Of a DNA stretch of 64,000 bases, positions 43,511 through 53,649 are shown piece after piece. Location: the NCBI GenBank assembly GCA_001939145.1, contig LSRX01000661.1, positions 1 through 64,000 of the forward strand, in the 5' to 3' direction. The notes under the pieces are model-generated. The model was given only the letters and a program-made list of their open reading frames with translations. It ran no database searches and was not told the origin of the DNA. Position 1 is the first letter of the stretch; every line of letters starts with the position of its first letter. The DNA is from Symbiodinium microadriaticum. Its lineage: Eukaryota; Sar; Dinophyceae; Suessiales; Symbiodiniaceae. Both the position numbers and the translations under genes were made by a program.

Positions 43511-44053
43511 TCAGAGACGGTCAGCCACGGAACGTGGTTCTGCTAGAATGCCTGCGATCAAAAGGGCATAGTCATCGAGTAGCGCCCCCCAGGGCATGAA
43601 GAGCTCGCGAAGTCCAGTGGTGTGCTGCAAGAGAGGAAGGTGTTGCCCAGCTTGCTGCAGAACTGCTGTCAAGTCATTGTGGAGGTCCTCGAGCTGCTGT
43701 CTCCAGTCTTGTGAGCAGCACATGCGGATTTGGGCCCTGAAGCACATGTGTTGCTGCATGACCACCACGGACGGCAAAGCCCACTGGCCCAGTTCAACCA
43801 CTCGAGTGTCACTGGCTTCCAGGCAGCTGAGGACAGCCGTAGCTAAAGTGAGTACATGCAGGTCCTGCTGGCTCTGGAAGGGGCCGACAAAGCGTCCGAT
43901 GTCATAGCAGACAACAGTAACTCGCAGCCATCGAGTCAAGTGTGCCAATCTCCATGCCTCGCGTTGCGACTGCTGCGGCATGGCCTGGTCCAGAGCTGTG
44001 AGGAATGCAGCTCCCAATGCCAGGGCATACTCGTCAGAGACCGGCAGCGACAT
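43511..44053 (-). CDS. Hypothetical protein, 180 codons, minus strand
   Basis: An uninterrupted frame runs from ATG (44053) to TGA (43511). It starts MSLPVSDEYALALGAAFLTA and is dominated by amphipathic helices: REAWRLAHLTRWLRVTVVCY, LTLATAVLSCLEASDTRVV and ELFMPWGALLDDYALLI. I do not recognise the family. It lies between two TTTAGGG-like tracts, oriented against all recognisable host genes, with a transposase-like frame on its 5' side. It may be an intronless gene carried by a mobile element. The opposite strand also has open frames (43596-43907), so the call is moderate. Confidence 0.5.
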   Translation of the reverse strand: MSLPVSDEYALALGAAFLTALDQAMPQQSQREAWRLAHLTRWLRVTVVCYDIGRFVGPFQSQQDLHVLTLATAVLSCLEASDTRVVELGQWALPSVVVMQQHMCFRAQIRMCCSQDWRQQLEDLHNDLTAVLQQAGQHLPLLQHTTGLRELFMPWGALLDDYALLIAGILAEPRSVADRL

Positions 44054-44159
44054 GGGAACAGAGCAAAAGATGGTTATGGACAGGAAATCGCTTCATCCGA
44101 GCAGACAGGTCAAGAACTGCAGAAGAGAGTTCCAAGGCTCCACACGCCCGTAAAAAAAG

Positions 44160-44355
44160 CCCAGAGTGCAACGTTTAGGGTTTAGGGTGGAGGGTCGAGG
44201 GTTTAGGGTAAAAGCGTAAAGGTTCAGGGTGGAGGGTTTAGCTTGAGGCAAAAAAACCCAGAGTTCAGGGTCTAGGGTTTAGGGTGGAGGGTCGAGGTTT
44301 TAGGAGGGTAAAAGCGTTAGGGTTCAGGGTCGAGGGTTTAGCTTGAGGGTTTAGT
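44160..44355. repeat. TTTAGGG-like interstitial repeat (G-rich strand)
   Basis: GTTTAGGGTTTAGGGTGGAGG, GGGTCGAGGGTTTAGGGTAA and similar words repeat, with a longer unit of about 100 bp (TTTAGGGTGGAGGGTCGAGG recurs at ~44171 and ~44279; GGTTTAGCTTGAGG at ~44236 and ~44335). The telomere-like motif is embedded in a higher-order repeat. Confidence 0.75.
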
Positions 44356-44454
44356 TCCCGCCTGGCGCTCCTAGCTTCGTCGTGCGGTCCGGCAACGGAA
44401 AGACTACCGTCTGCGAGTTGCTCCTGCGCCGGGTTGTCGAAGGATGAGGAGTTA

Positions 44455-44545
44455 TGGGTTTGGGGTGCCCTAAACCCTAAACCGTAGACCCTAAAGCCTA
44501 CACCCTAAGGCCTAAAGTCTAAACCCTAAACCCGAAACCCTTAAA
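44455..44545. repeat. CCCTAAA-like interstitial repeat (C-rich strand)
   Basis: CCCTAAACCCTAAACCGTAG, GACCCTAAAGCCT and AAACCCTAAACCCGAAACCC are on the strand opposite to the 44.2-kb tract. The two tracts therefore form a head-to-head inverted pair about 100 bp apart. Confidence 0.75.
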
Positions 44546-45180
44546 AGTAAGGGAAAAGCCTGCATTTACGAAGGGCCAAGAAGTCCTGTGACATCCAATC
44601 AAGAAGCGGCCCAGTTGTGTGACGGTCTGCTCCCTGCGGTTGCGTCGTCCAGAGCTCCGCAAACCATCCCACTCAATGATTCCAGGTGTGAATTGTGTGG
44701 ACATGTTGAGCTGCATCATGCGGAATGCGCAGGCATGTCTAAACTTCTTGTAGAGCAAGTCCACATACTTGTGACCTCGCCCTATCATGAGCGGAGCAAC
44801 GTCTTGCGGAATTCGCATGCTGAAGCAATACATGGCCAGCACTAAGCCTTTGCAATCCAACATCTGGCCTGCAGAGAGGAAGCTGTAGAGGGGCGTGTAG
44901 GCCAGTTTCCAGTGCAGACCTGACCGAAAACGCATCAGTTCGCAGTTGCAAAAGGATGCGAAAAAAACAACAAAACCCTCCCGAAACCCTGGCAGGACAT
45001 GCTGGCAGAGCACGTGGATGATGAGCAGGACATGCCTTGGAGGGGCAACGAAGGATGCACGGACTCTTGTCCTGCACCATGCCCATGCCACAGCTCCAGC
45101 AGACACGGTTGCGGGGACTGCCGAAGAACTTCGTGGATGCCAACCAGACCTGAGGGAAAGGAAGCCCGGCAAAGAAAACC
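44540..45180 (-). CDS. Possible ISXO2/Merlin-like transposase fragment
   Basis: The minus frame 45172-44519 holds, in its second half, LLYKKFRHACAFRMMQLN, then FTPGIIEWDGLRSSGRRNRR, then TQLGRFLIGCHRTSWPF. The layout Gly-x-x-Glu-x-Asp-Gly followed by Arg-rich text and a GRFL strand resembles the DDE core of ISXO2/IS1016-type (Merlin) transposases. Only the first acidic cluster is recognisable, and I did not find the remaining catalytic D/E. The frame's last codons run into the telomere-like repeat, so the true end is unknown. Family assignment is tentative; a host-derived gene is possible. Confidence 0.38.
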
Positions 45181-45219
45181 AAGAATACCTATAGTAGGAG
45201 GACCCTGAGCAGTCTTTAT

Positions 45220-46176
45220 TACGGTGGAGCTACAGAAATTACCGAATCCGCCTGGCAGCGCCGCTCAGACCACGCGCAGAGTGCCGGAAAGCTTGTCTGC
45301 CGCAGGGCACGTAGCCGCTGTCCTGAGGAAGCTGCGCGACGACAGCCGCCGTGAGACAGGCCCAGGCGCCGAAACGCTCGGTTCACCTCCGTCGTCTTGG
45401 CGAGGGTCTGGGACACCGCTTTTTTGCGAGTGGAAGCCCCGCCATCTTTGAGAGAGCCCTTCATGGCGTCCCCGAATCTAGCCAGGAAGAGGCCCTTGGA
45501 GAAAAAACTGCAGCAGACGCAGGCAGTGGCAATCGTGCCAAAAGCAACGTAAGACAGAGACTGCGAAGAAACAACCTGCAGATGCACATGTGATTTCTTT
45601 ACTTGGTCCGCACGGCTCCTCCCCGAGATCCCCTGGACAGCGCGTAATCTAGGCAAGCATACGCGGACTCTGGTCCTGTGCTAGCTTGCTAAACACTCGT
45701 ACCAACACTTCTGTTGGTCGTGCCTCGGCCAAAACTGAGCACACCTCAAGCAAAGAACTCCACGCCGAGCTCCAGAAGCAATGAGATGCGGCTGTAGCGA
45801 CCTTTTGGGATGTCTCGGACACCCTCCCCACTTGAACCGGGTCTGAGTGGGGTGGAAGACAGGAACGGAGTAGTTGACCAGGTCTAGCTCTTCCTGTAGC
45901 TGTTCCCGTACACAGGCCAGCATTGCCGTGGAAGCGGGCCTAGGCGTTGGAGCCGAAGGTGTCAACATCCCCGGGCCGAAACTGGAGAAGCTGCACGCCG
46001 TCACTGCCACTGCTAGTGCTCGGGCTCACCTCCTCGACGACTTCCTCGGAGCTGTCCTCGCAGCTGGGGCTATAGTCCTCGATGAGCTCTGGGGCGTCTG
46101 AGCAGCTCTTGCGTAGAACACGACATGCCTGGATCTCCTCCGCAGAGAGAGGCTCCCAGAAGATGTATGGCTGCAA
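45220..46176 (-). CDS. Minus-strand coding pieces upstream of the transposase-like frame
   Basis: Three minus-strand frames read as protein. 46176-45940 gives EPLSAEEIQACRVLRKSCSD, then ELIEDYSPSCEDSSEEVVEE and LQFRPGDVDTFGSN. 46010-45681, in another frame, gives LACVREQLQEELDLVNYSVP, FKWGGCPRHP and a Cys-rich tail. 45656-45219 gives SYVAFGTIATACVCCSFFSK and basic text. They are collinear and could be exons or frameshifted parts of one protein with the transposase-like frame. No domain is recognised, and starts are not ATG. Confidence 0.35.
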
Positions 46177-46589
46177 AGAGCTACGACAAAAGCCCCCTCA
46201 ACCAAAACCTAAACTGGAAGTGGTGTTGGAGCAACACCGTGTGAACAGAGTGTCTGGTGTTGTCCGGTGTTGGAGCAGTTTTGTGCGTGTCCTGCCCCTC
46301 ATATAAACTCTGCGAGCTTCTTTGTATGCAAAAGAAAAGGAGCTCCTCGGAAGCCTGAGCCTGAAGCACAAAGCACGTCGGAGTACACCTGAGCGGCAAA
46401 AGCACGTCCGGGTGGGCAAACGGAGGGTCCGGACCCTTTTTTAAGTCTTGAAGCAACGATGCTCGATTCTGAAAGCATGTAACGTGCGCAGAGCATCGGT
46501 CTGAAGCTTTCTGCATGCTTCGCTGCGTTGGCTTCCAGGCAGACGACGACGAGATTGATGACTTGCTCGTCATGGTCAAGGGCAAGGGC

Positions 46590-46640
46590 AAGGCAGAGAT
46601 AGAGAGAGAGAGACAGAGAGAACGAGAGATAGAGATCTTC
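46590..46640. repeat. (GA)n-rich microsatellite
   Basis: GATAGAGAGAGAGAGACAGAG-type text, imperfect, about 45 bp. Confidence 0.85.
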
Positions 46641-47519
46641 AGGAACTCGACTCTCTTCTCATGGTCCTAAAGAGTTTTTCGGAAGCGAGCAAAGAAAGCA
46701 TTGATTCGGACCCTGTGTCGCCTGTCTGAAACAGCTTCCTGGTGTTTTCAGGTTGGCGGTGCTAGCCGCAAGCGCAGGCGGGAAGTTCAAATGCCTTCAG
46801 GCAACATCGGGCTGGGTCTCGTGGCCAAAGTTCTTGCTCCACTCTCTCCCTTTGACGGACAGTGCCATTCTTGCTAAGGCGCTAGCCGTGCAACTCGAGA
46901 CTGTCATGTGTCGTTGGAAACGAGTGAGTACAACATAGTACAACTTACGGGCAAGGGATGTGACAGATCAGCCAAAGGTGTGGTAATTCTTTCTTCAGTA
47001 GCATCTTGACCGGACACAGGACTGCTCGACTGGATTGTGATCGCTGTGCTGAGGTTGGCACTCCTTCGATTTCCAGTGGGACGAGGGCAAGACCTGCAAA
47101 GTGACGGTTGTTCTCCAGCGCATCGGGCATCCGACAGGCGGCCGACGGGATCAGAACCGTCTGCTGTAGACAGGGCGTGCAGCATCCATACTTCAGGACC
47201 CAAAGCAGTCTCAGTGCGCTGCACGATTCACAGGTGATGGTCCGTCCTTTTTCTCATCCTTGGTTTTGTTTGTGGAGGGGACTGACCAGATGCCACTCCT
47301 CAAACTCTGTCAGAAGGCTTGGCCTGGAAGGTATGTGCCAGAAGCATGTGGCCAGAGTTGGTAGCTTTAGGGGGTGAGCTGTGTGCAGATGCGCTGCCTC
47401 GACAAAGGCAGCTGACAATGAAACCAAACAGAAAGCGAGCTGAACTCAGTCGATTGTTGCAGAGTAGATGTTGTGAGCCCGGTTGGTAATCCGCTGCCGT
47501 ATTCGAGGAATCGGGTGTC
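46640..47519. other. Unassigned, expected to hold 5' exons of the BCS1-type gene
   Basis: BCS1 proteins have about 150-200 residues before the AAA core. Those exons should lie here, but no piece matches clearly. Frames at 46753-46938 and 47037-47237 (+) are open without a motif. Confidence 0.35.
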
Positions 47520-49584
47520 GCTGTGGAGATTTGATACCAAGTATCACTTTTGGTCACGAATCTCCAGACGGATGGCGCGAAGTCTGGACAGCATCGTTCT
47601 AGAAGAAGGACTCTGTGGTGGTGTTAAAGCATAGAGTCACATAGAGCTTGATTCGGGTCTACAATATTCGATCTTGCCACTTCGCGACGAGGCGTGAAGC
47701 GACCGCTTCTGGATGACCTCGAGTGGTTTCTGAAAGATGAAACGCGGACGTTCTATGCCAAGCATGGAATCCCTTATCATCGCTGCTACCTGCTTCATGG
47801 TGAACCCGGTACTGGCAAGACATCTTTCATGAATTCCGTAGCTGGACATATTCAGCGCAACCTTTGCTTTATCCAGATGGACAAGCACATGACTGACGAC
47901 ACATTTAGTTGCTTGGCTTTGCAATTCTGGAAGCAGCGGGTGCGCTTGCAAGGTGCTACTTTAAGCAGTCAGATCTGGTACGTATCAGCGGATTTGGAGG
48001 GTTCTGCATGTCTTGAAACTTTCGCTTTCGGTACCATCTAGCAGCAGTGAATTTCACAGCTTGAAACAGCCGCGGAACCAATATTTTGAATGTCGACCCT
48101 GTGAGAGCGCAACCCTGCACCTTCAACTCGCAACAAATCCGGCCGAAAATCTTCATGAAGCCCGTGTCCTGTGCGGCGAGGCCGATCGCCTAGGCCTGGA
48201 GAAGCTTTTCCGCGTTGACCTTACAACAACAATTCGGACAAAATGCGTTTTCAGCGTTTTCGCGACAGGGCGTGAGAGAAGGTTGCTTCTTGCAACTCAC
48301 AGCCTACGCCAGATTGCAGCGGCAAGTGTCCGGGTCGGAGCAGGTCCAAATGAATACTGGCTGGAATTGACTTCCACACGTCAGAAGGTCCTAGAAGACG
48401 ATGGTCGTTCGGCCTTCAGAGCACAAAATCAAAGACACTTGCCAACGGGCCGTCCGCATTCTCGGCTTTGAAGCATTTCAACTGCTTCGATGCTGAGACG
48501 ACTGCCGCCGTTGGGCACCCTATGAACACACGACATACTTTCGTACCATCCGGAAGTCAGAGGCAACAACCCAGGTCTCCGATGATTCAAGTCTTGCATC
48601 AGACTGTGGTTTGCCACCAGGAAATGCCATGACGCAGTTGCCGGCTCTCTCCATGGTGGTTCTCGAAGATGTGGATGCCCTCTTCACAAACCACCGTGAA
48701 GCAGACCACAACAATTCATCTTTGCTTCTGGAAGCATTTACCATGCTCCCTTCAAGTATCCGAAGGGCCGTTGAGAGTTGAGAGAATCCAAGGTCTTTCA
48801 GTGGCTTCCTAAACTGCTTGGACGGGCTCGGGGCTCCGGACGATGTAGTGATCTTTATGACGACGAACCACCCGGACAAGCTGGTGCGGGCCCCGGTTCT
48901 TGTAAAATGATGTGCGATGCTTGGGTGTCCCCCTAAGGCAGGTCAGAATACACTCCTTTGCAAACAAGCTGTCAGAAGATGTGTGTGTTTAGAGCTTAAT
49001 TCACAGTTGTAGATCCTCTGATATGTTGATGTGCACCTGTCATCCTCAACCACAGTTGCGCGCGCTGGGGCTTGGACCGGATTGTGGTTTGAGATGCCAC
49101 GGGCCGAAAATGGCGTTCGAAGATGCACAACATAGATGGCTCACCGGCATTTCATTTCACTTCCGCTCCATCGTCTCATCCGCTTCGTCAGTGGTATGTT
49201 TGACTTCAACCACCAGCACTATAGCTTGTTTGTGACATTCGCCGATGCCCTCCTTCGCCAATTCGATGATCTGTGTAGCCGTGGCATATCGAACACAGGG
49301 CGGCCCACGGCATGGCGCAGGGCTTTACAGCCAGGCATCGAAAATCAAACGGCGATGAGGGCACCCGCCATGTTCCGTGTAAAGGCGTGTGATCCGAGGC
49401 TCCCAGTGCTCTCACCTCGACTGTCTACTCCTGACTTCATATTTGTCCGTCTTTGCCGACTGAGGACCCCGCTGTGATGCGGCCTGGTCGGATTGACTTG
49501 AAAGCGGAGTTTAAGAAGCCGAGCTTGGGAATGCAAAGATCTGCAGAGAACACATCTGATGCGTATATATGTATATATGAGCTC

Positions 49585-49629
<45 letters not shown>

Positions 49630-50087
49630 TACATATGTCCATAATATGTCTGTGCGTGATCAGTCTAAATTGGTAGAACAACGAGCAGACAGTCGAGGAA
49701 CAAGGACGTTGCTTCGAAATACTTCCTGACGTTCTACCCTGGTGCGGAAGATGCTGCCGCATCCTTCGGAACCTCAGTAGGCACCTTGCAACTCGAGTGG
49801 GGTCAAGCCGTGATGCTACATCCTCTGACAACTCAGCAGCCGATTGGAGCTTCAGCATGTCAGCCACATGATCCTGCGATAGCGTGAATCTGAATCAGCC
49901 GATGCAGGTGCGCGCATTGCAGAGAGGAAAGTGGCCTGGCCAAATTGGCTGTTGGGAGCTGTTGATGTTGGCGTTCAAAGTCCAAAAAGTCAGACGATCG
50001 CAGGTGTCCATGGCTCAGCTGCAGCACTTTTTCTTGGCCTGCCATCGACAAGGCTTCGATGCAGCCAAGGCCCAGACTGCTGAATAA
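47520..50087 (+). CDS. BCS1-type AAA+ ATPase, multi-exon
   Basis: Exons join into a BCS1-like AAA protein (mitochondrial inner-membrane family; translocates folded Rieske protein in complex III assembly). E1 to 47608: FDTKYHFWSRISRRMARSLD, SIVLEE. E2 47692-47907: KRPLLDDLEWFLKDE, HGIPYHRCYLLH, Walker A GEPGTGKTS and HMTDDTF. E3 48621-48723: Walker B MVVLEDVDALF. E4 48793-48883: GFLNCLDGLGAPDD and sensor-1 IFMTTNHPDKL. E5 from 49465: DPAVMRPGRIDLKAEFKKP. E6 ~49703: ASKYFLTFYPGAEDAAASFG. E7 50004-50087: VSMAQLQHFFLACHRQGFDA, stop TAA. Introns: 47609-47691 (GA-AG), 47908-48620 (GT-AG), 48724-48792 (GC-AG), 48884-49464 (GT-AG). Every AAA motif is present and in frame at the fixed junctions, so the gene looks functional. 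The N-terminal BCS1 domain is mostly unresolved. Confidence 0.9.
49561..49640. repeat. (TA)n microsatellite in a BCS1 intron
   Basis: Alternating TA with a few G and C interruptions, including a GAGCTC palindrome near 49578. It lies between the exons carrying MRPGRID and FYPGAED. It is strongly AT-rich and prone to length variation. Confidence 0.95.
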
Positions 50088-50106
50088 CACATAGAATCTT
50101 TACTTG

Positions 50107-50698
50107 ATGGCTGACGCGTACCAGGCTGCAGAGTACATCAATGACTTCCTCTTTGATGAGCCACGCACGTCCATATTCTCTTCTTATGGCTAAAGCCGAG
50201 GAAGTCTACACGGTAGTTGGCTAATGTCGGCTGACTGTGCTGTCGGCTGGCTAAAACGCCTCTGCCGTCATTGCTTGAGGGTCTGCCAGCCTTCAACGAG
50301 CGGCAAGGTGGTATCGGTGCAATGTCGTGAGAGTATGCTCGAGAGTCACGTGCCCGTGCATCAGAGGTGTGTCTGTGTGACACGGTTTCTCCCCAGCATC
50401 TCAGTGAGAACGTGGCGCCATCAGTCAAGCAGGGCCACGCTCGCGCGTCCGTCCTTGCTAGATGCATGGGAGGCGTAGCTAGGATATTCTGTTGCCAGGG
50501 AAGCGCATGAGTACAGTCGCCAACTGCTCTGGTTCTTCGATCCGAAAAGCTGCGCATTCCGGTGATTACCGGCATATCTGACGTGAAGTCTCAAGTGCAA
50601 GCGGCTGTCGTCAGGAAGGCGGAGAAGGCAAGCTGAAAGAGCGCGTGGGCAACCTGCGGAGCAAGGTGCGGGAGCGCCTGCAGAAGTCGGAGGCCTGA
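50107..50698 (+). CDS. Possible small gene just downstream of the BCS1-type gene
   Basis: ATG 50107 starts MADAYQAAEYINDFLFDEPR, 20 nt after the BCS1 stop; without splicing it ends at TAA 50193. A good terminal exon at about 50612-50698 reads GEGKLKERVGNLRSKVRERL and ends QKSEA before TGA. Between them, ~50506 EYSRQLLWFFDPKS may be another exon. The C-terminus is a basic helix. I do not recognise the family, and linking the pieces is inference from shared strand and spacing. Confidence 0.35.
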
Positions 50699-50699
50699 C

Positions 50700-51590
50700 C
50701 TGGATGTGATCTGCTTCGGGACCTCGGGATACCTCGGGTCTCGTGTCCCGCAGGACGAGATGTTGCGCTTGTCTTCTCGGATGGACAGGCGCTTAACGAC
50801 TGCTAGACTACTATCTATGCCACTCGAAATGATCCCTTTCCCTCAGCTTCCTTCCTAGGGAAAGATCAGCTCGTGACTCGATCTGGTCGGCTTGTCTTGC
50901 TGGTGGCTGCAGATGGATCTAACACGCTGCTAATGTGAAAGAACACCGGACTAGCAGAATTTATTCAAGGGCAACTCAGGTGCATTGGCACGTACCGCGA
51001 ACTTGATATTTTGTGCGCCTTTCTGGTGCACTGACGGCTTCTTCTTGACATGATATTGCCCAAACAGCACTCTGTACTCGTTCAGAAAGCTCGAACCGCA
51101 GTCTGAGAAATGCCATCCTGCCGAAGTTAGCGTAGGTGACCGTTATCGGCTGCAAGTGCAAAGTGTCTGGTACTACAAACTAACACTAGCAGCACCTGTC
51201 CAGGATGCTGAAGCAGACGGAGGCAAGGAACGGAGATCCGCGCATGTGTGGATAAGAATGAGCATCATAGATCAGCTTTAACGAAAGGCTGCCATCCGAC
51301 GAATCAAAACGGGTCAGCCGGCAGGCGCTGCTTTTGGTCAGGTGCTAGGGGACACTGTCTCAACTTCCTCAGCTGGCGGTGCATTGCACTCTGATTTCTG
51401 AGTTTCAACTTTAATGCTAAAGACTCTGATGACGGGTCTCGTTTGCAAGGAGGGCATGGTCTGTGCAAAGTGTTCCCGGAGGGGGTGCCTATCATGTTGC
51501 AATCCTTAATCTGGAAAGGCTCTGGCCAAGCAGACGCCAAGGCACGTCTTGAGTCTTGAGCTTTCTACTCTCGCGTCACTGGATCCAATC
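50700..51590. other. No supported feature
   Basis: Short frames only, on both strands, without motifs. I see no repeat or RNA-like structure. Confidence 0.5.
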
Positions 51591-52345
51591 AGGATGACTT
51601 GGCAAAGTCGCGGAGCCGGAGGCGAGATGGTGAGAAGAAGGCTGGAAGAGCAGAGGAGATTCAGACCAAATGAATTTTCTCCCTACTGCTGTACAACGAG
51701 CGAATTGCTGGGCCACACGATTCGAGGAGAAAGACAGCAAAGAGCTCAAAGAGCTCAAAGATAGGAAGGAGATGGAAGCGTGCTTTTTTGTTCCAATGTG
51801 CATTTTCGCTTGTTTCGTCAACACTGGTTGAGCACAAGTTGTGTTTCCTGTTCATATGGAGCTGACGTCACCTGCAGGAGCCACGCGAAAAGAGGGAGAA
51901 GCGGGAGCACAAGGAACCCAGGGAACATAGAGATCGTGAACACCACAAGGAGCATGGGCCAGCATGGGTGTTTTGCCAAGGGTGGTAGCAAGGTCATTTC
52001 GGTGTTGCTGGCCGTGGTTGCCTTAACTAAGCTGGGCTAACAGACTGACAGCAGCTGTAGTACAAGAAGCAGATATCGTGTCGCTTTGTGTCGAGTCTAC
52101 ATTGTCGGACACTCCGTCGGTTTCGTGACAGCTCCCAGGTTCGCTTCAGGAGGGCCTGTGTTGTGTTCCCGCGTGTGTTTGAGGGGTGGTCGCGAAACTG
52201 AAAGTCATGAATGGGATGCTTGTATTGATGCGGAACTCAATACAACCATGACTGCTCAATCCTGCGCTCCATGAGCTCAACAGGAGCGGCGAGAAAGGGG
52301 CAAGAAAAGGGGCGAGGAAGAGGACGGCACTGCACGGGGACGGGG
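51590..52345 (+). CDS. Charged RS/RE/KE-rich exons
   Basis: Four + strand pieces share an unusual composition: 51596-51672 (DLAKSRSRRRDGEKKAGRAE); 51718-51780 (RFEEKDSKELKELKDRKEME); 51878-51964 (EPREKREKREHKEPREHRDR then EHHKEHG); and about 52285-52345 (QQERRERGKKRGEEEDG). Each is preceded by a plausible AG acceptor. Alternating-charge RE/KE/RD and SR runs are typical of splicing or RNA-processing factors. No folded domain is visible. They may belong to the same gene as the cold-shock domain about 1 kb downstream. Confidence 0.5.
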
Positions 52346-53427
52346 GAGACATTTGTTCATCAGTGGCGAAAGCCCTGAAGGATGCCGATGAAGCGGACGC
52401 TTGAAATAGTCGGACTGGCAGCTGTTCACAAATTATTGTAGCTGTCCTGAAGGGTATGGAGCTTGTGAACAGCATGCTCTCTACCAGTAGTTAATGCAGC
52501 TGGCGAGCAGACCTTGTCGCCAAGGGCTCGCCTATGAGCCTTTTGTCGGAGACCATGGTTGCATCGAGCCATGTGGCCCATGGTCTGCAAAGCATTTCCA
52601 GCAATCACTGCCTGCGAAGCGTGGTTGTGAGGCAGCAACGTGGGCTTCCCATGTTGTGTGTGCATAGGGGCGCTGCAGAAGCAAATGCGCATGCTCCGCG
52701 AAGCGGATCGTGCACTACTTGCAGACGGTCGCATGCTTTAGCGGGTGAGTTGCTCCGGCAAATCCCAACAAAGTTATGCTTCCGGAGGAACTTTCCATCC
52801 TTGGAGCACCTGGGCAGTCGTGGTACTTCATTGCTCTCGCAGCGTTCGGCTCCAGCTCGGGGGAGGGCAGAGCAGACGTCGTCATGCCGCGGCGCAGTGA
52901 CTCCAGGCTCGACTCTAACAATGACTCGCCGCTCCGTGGCTCTCTGCCTCTGCCCCTTTGAGAAGGAGCGACTCTCGACCGCGACGGGGATCAGGCGCCC
53001 CTGACACAATGTGACTTCCAATCTCCGGCAGTGACTGCGTTTCGAGTCTTCTGCAAGTGAGATGATACCGCCAAGCCTGTGCAAAACAAGGCCGTGGCCG
53101 GTCGCGTTCAGCAAAACGCAGCAGACGCGATGATAGCAGGGACAGGTGCTGCCAGCAGGGGCTCCACGTTATGCTTCCTAGAATCTAGCATTTAAATGTG
53201 AACGTCTGTGTTGTGGTGTGCAGGGGGCGTCGTGGTGGCAGAAGCAGGTCAGATGGTACCCGGCCCAGCACTTTCTCCACACTGGGGTACGTGAGATGTG
53301 ATGCGCTACGGAAGGTGGACGTCCGGGCGAGGCCCTTTCTGAATGGGGCACCTCAGGAGTCATCGTGGATCTCAAGGCAGGCTTGGGATGTTTCAGCACG
53401 TCCCTGCGATCCCACTTTTGCTGCCAG

Positions 53428-53641
53428 GGATCCGGCTTTGGCTTCATTCGGCCAGATACTGGCAAGGTTAACGACAAGGACGCCAGTGAGCTGGCCTGAT
53501 AGTCTGATCGCGAGATTTCAGACCTTGCTGCAAGAACCGTTTCATGGGGCACGGTCAAACAGGACCTTTACTTCCACTGCACGGCGGTGAACAAATCTGT
53601 TCCGTTCGACGAGCTGAGGGTCAATGACGAAGTCAATTATG
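53428..53641 (+). CDS. Cold-shock domain protein (two exons seen)
   Basis: Exon 53428-53466 encodes GSGFGFIRPDTGK and exon 53563-53641 encodes DLYFHCTAVNKSVPFDEL followed by RVNDEVNYE. Together they give the cold-shock core: the RNP1-like GFGFI strand, the RNP2-like DLYFH strand, and the following Phe-Asp-Glu-Leu loop. The intron 53467-53562 is GT-AG and joins Lys to Asp in frame. The first strand of the domain should lie upstream; an RGG-like stretch (GRRGGRSRSD) at ~53225 may be part of the gene. Cold-shock proteins bind single-stranded RNA or DNA and are abundant in dinoflagellates. Start and end are not resolved. Confidence 0.75.
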
Positions 53642-53649
53642 AGGCATGT

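Noticed and set aside
43596..43907. 103-codon + frame
   Set aside because: It is opposite the better supported 180-codon minus frame, and is Cys/Arg/Ser-rich in the way antisense frames usually are.
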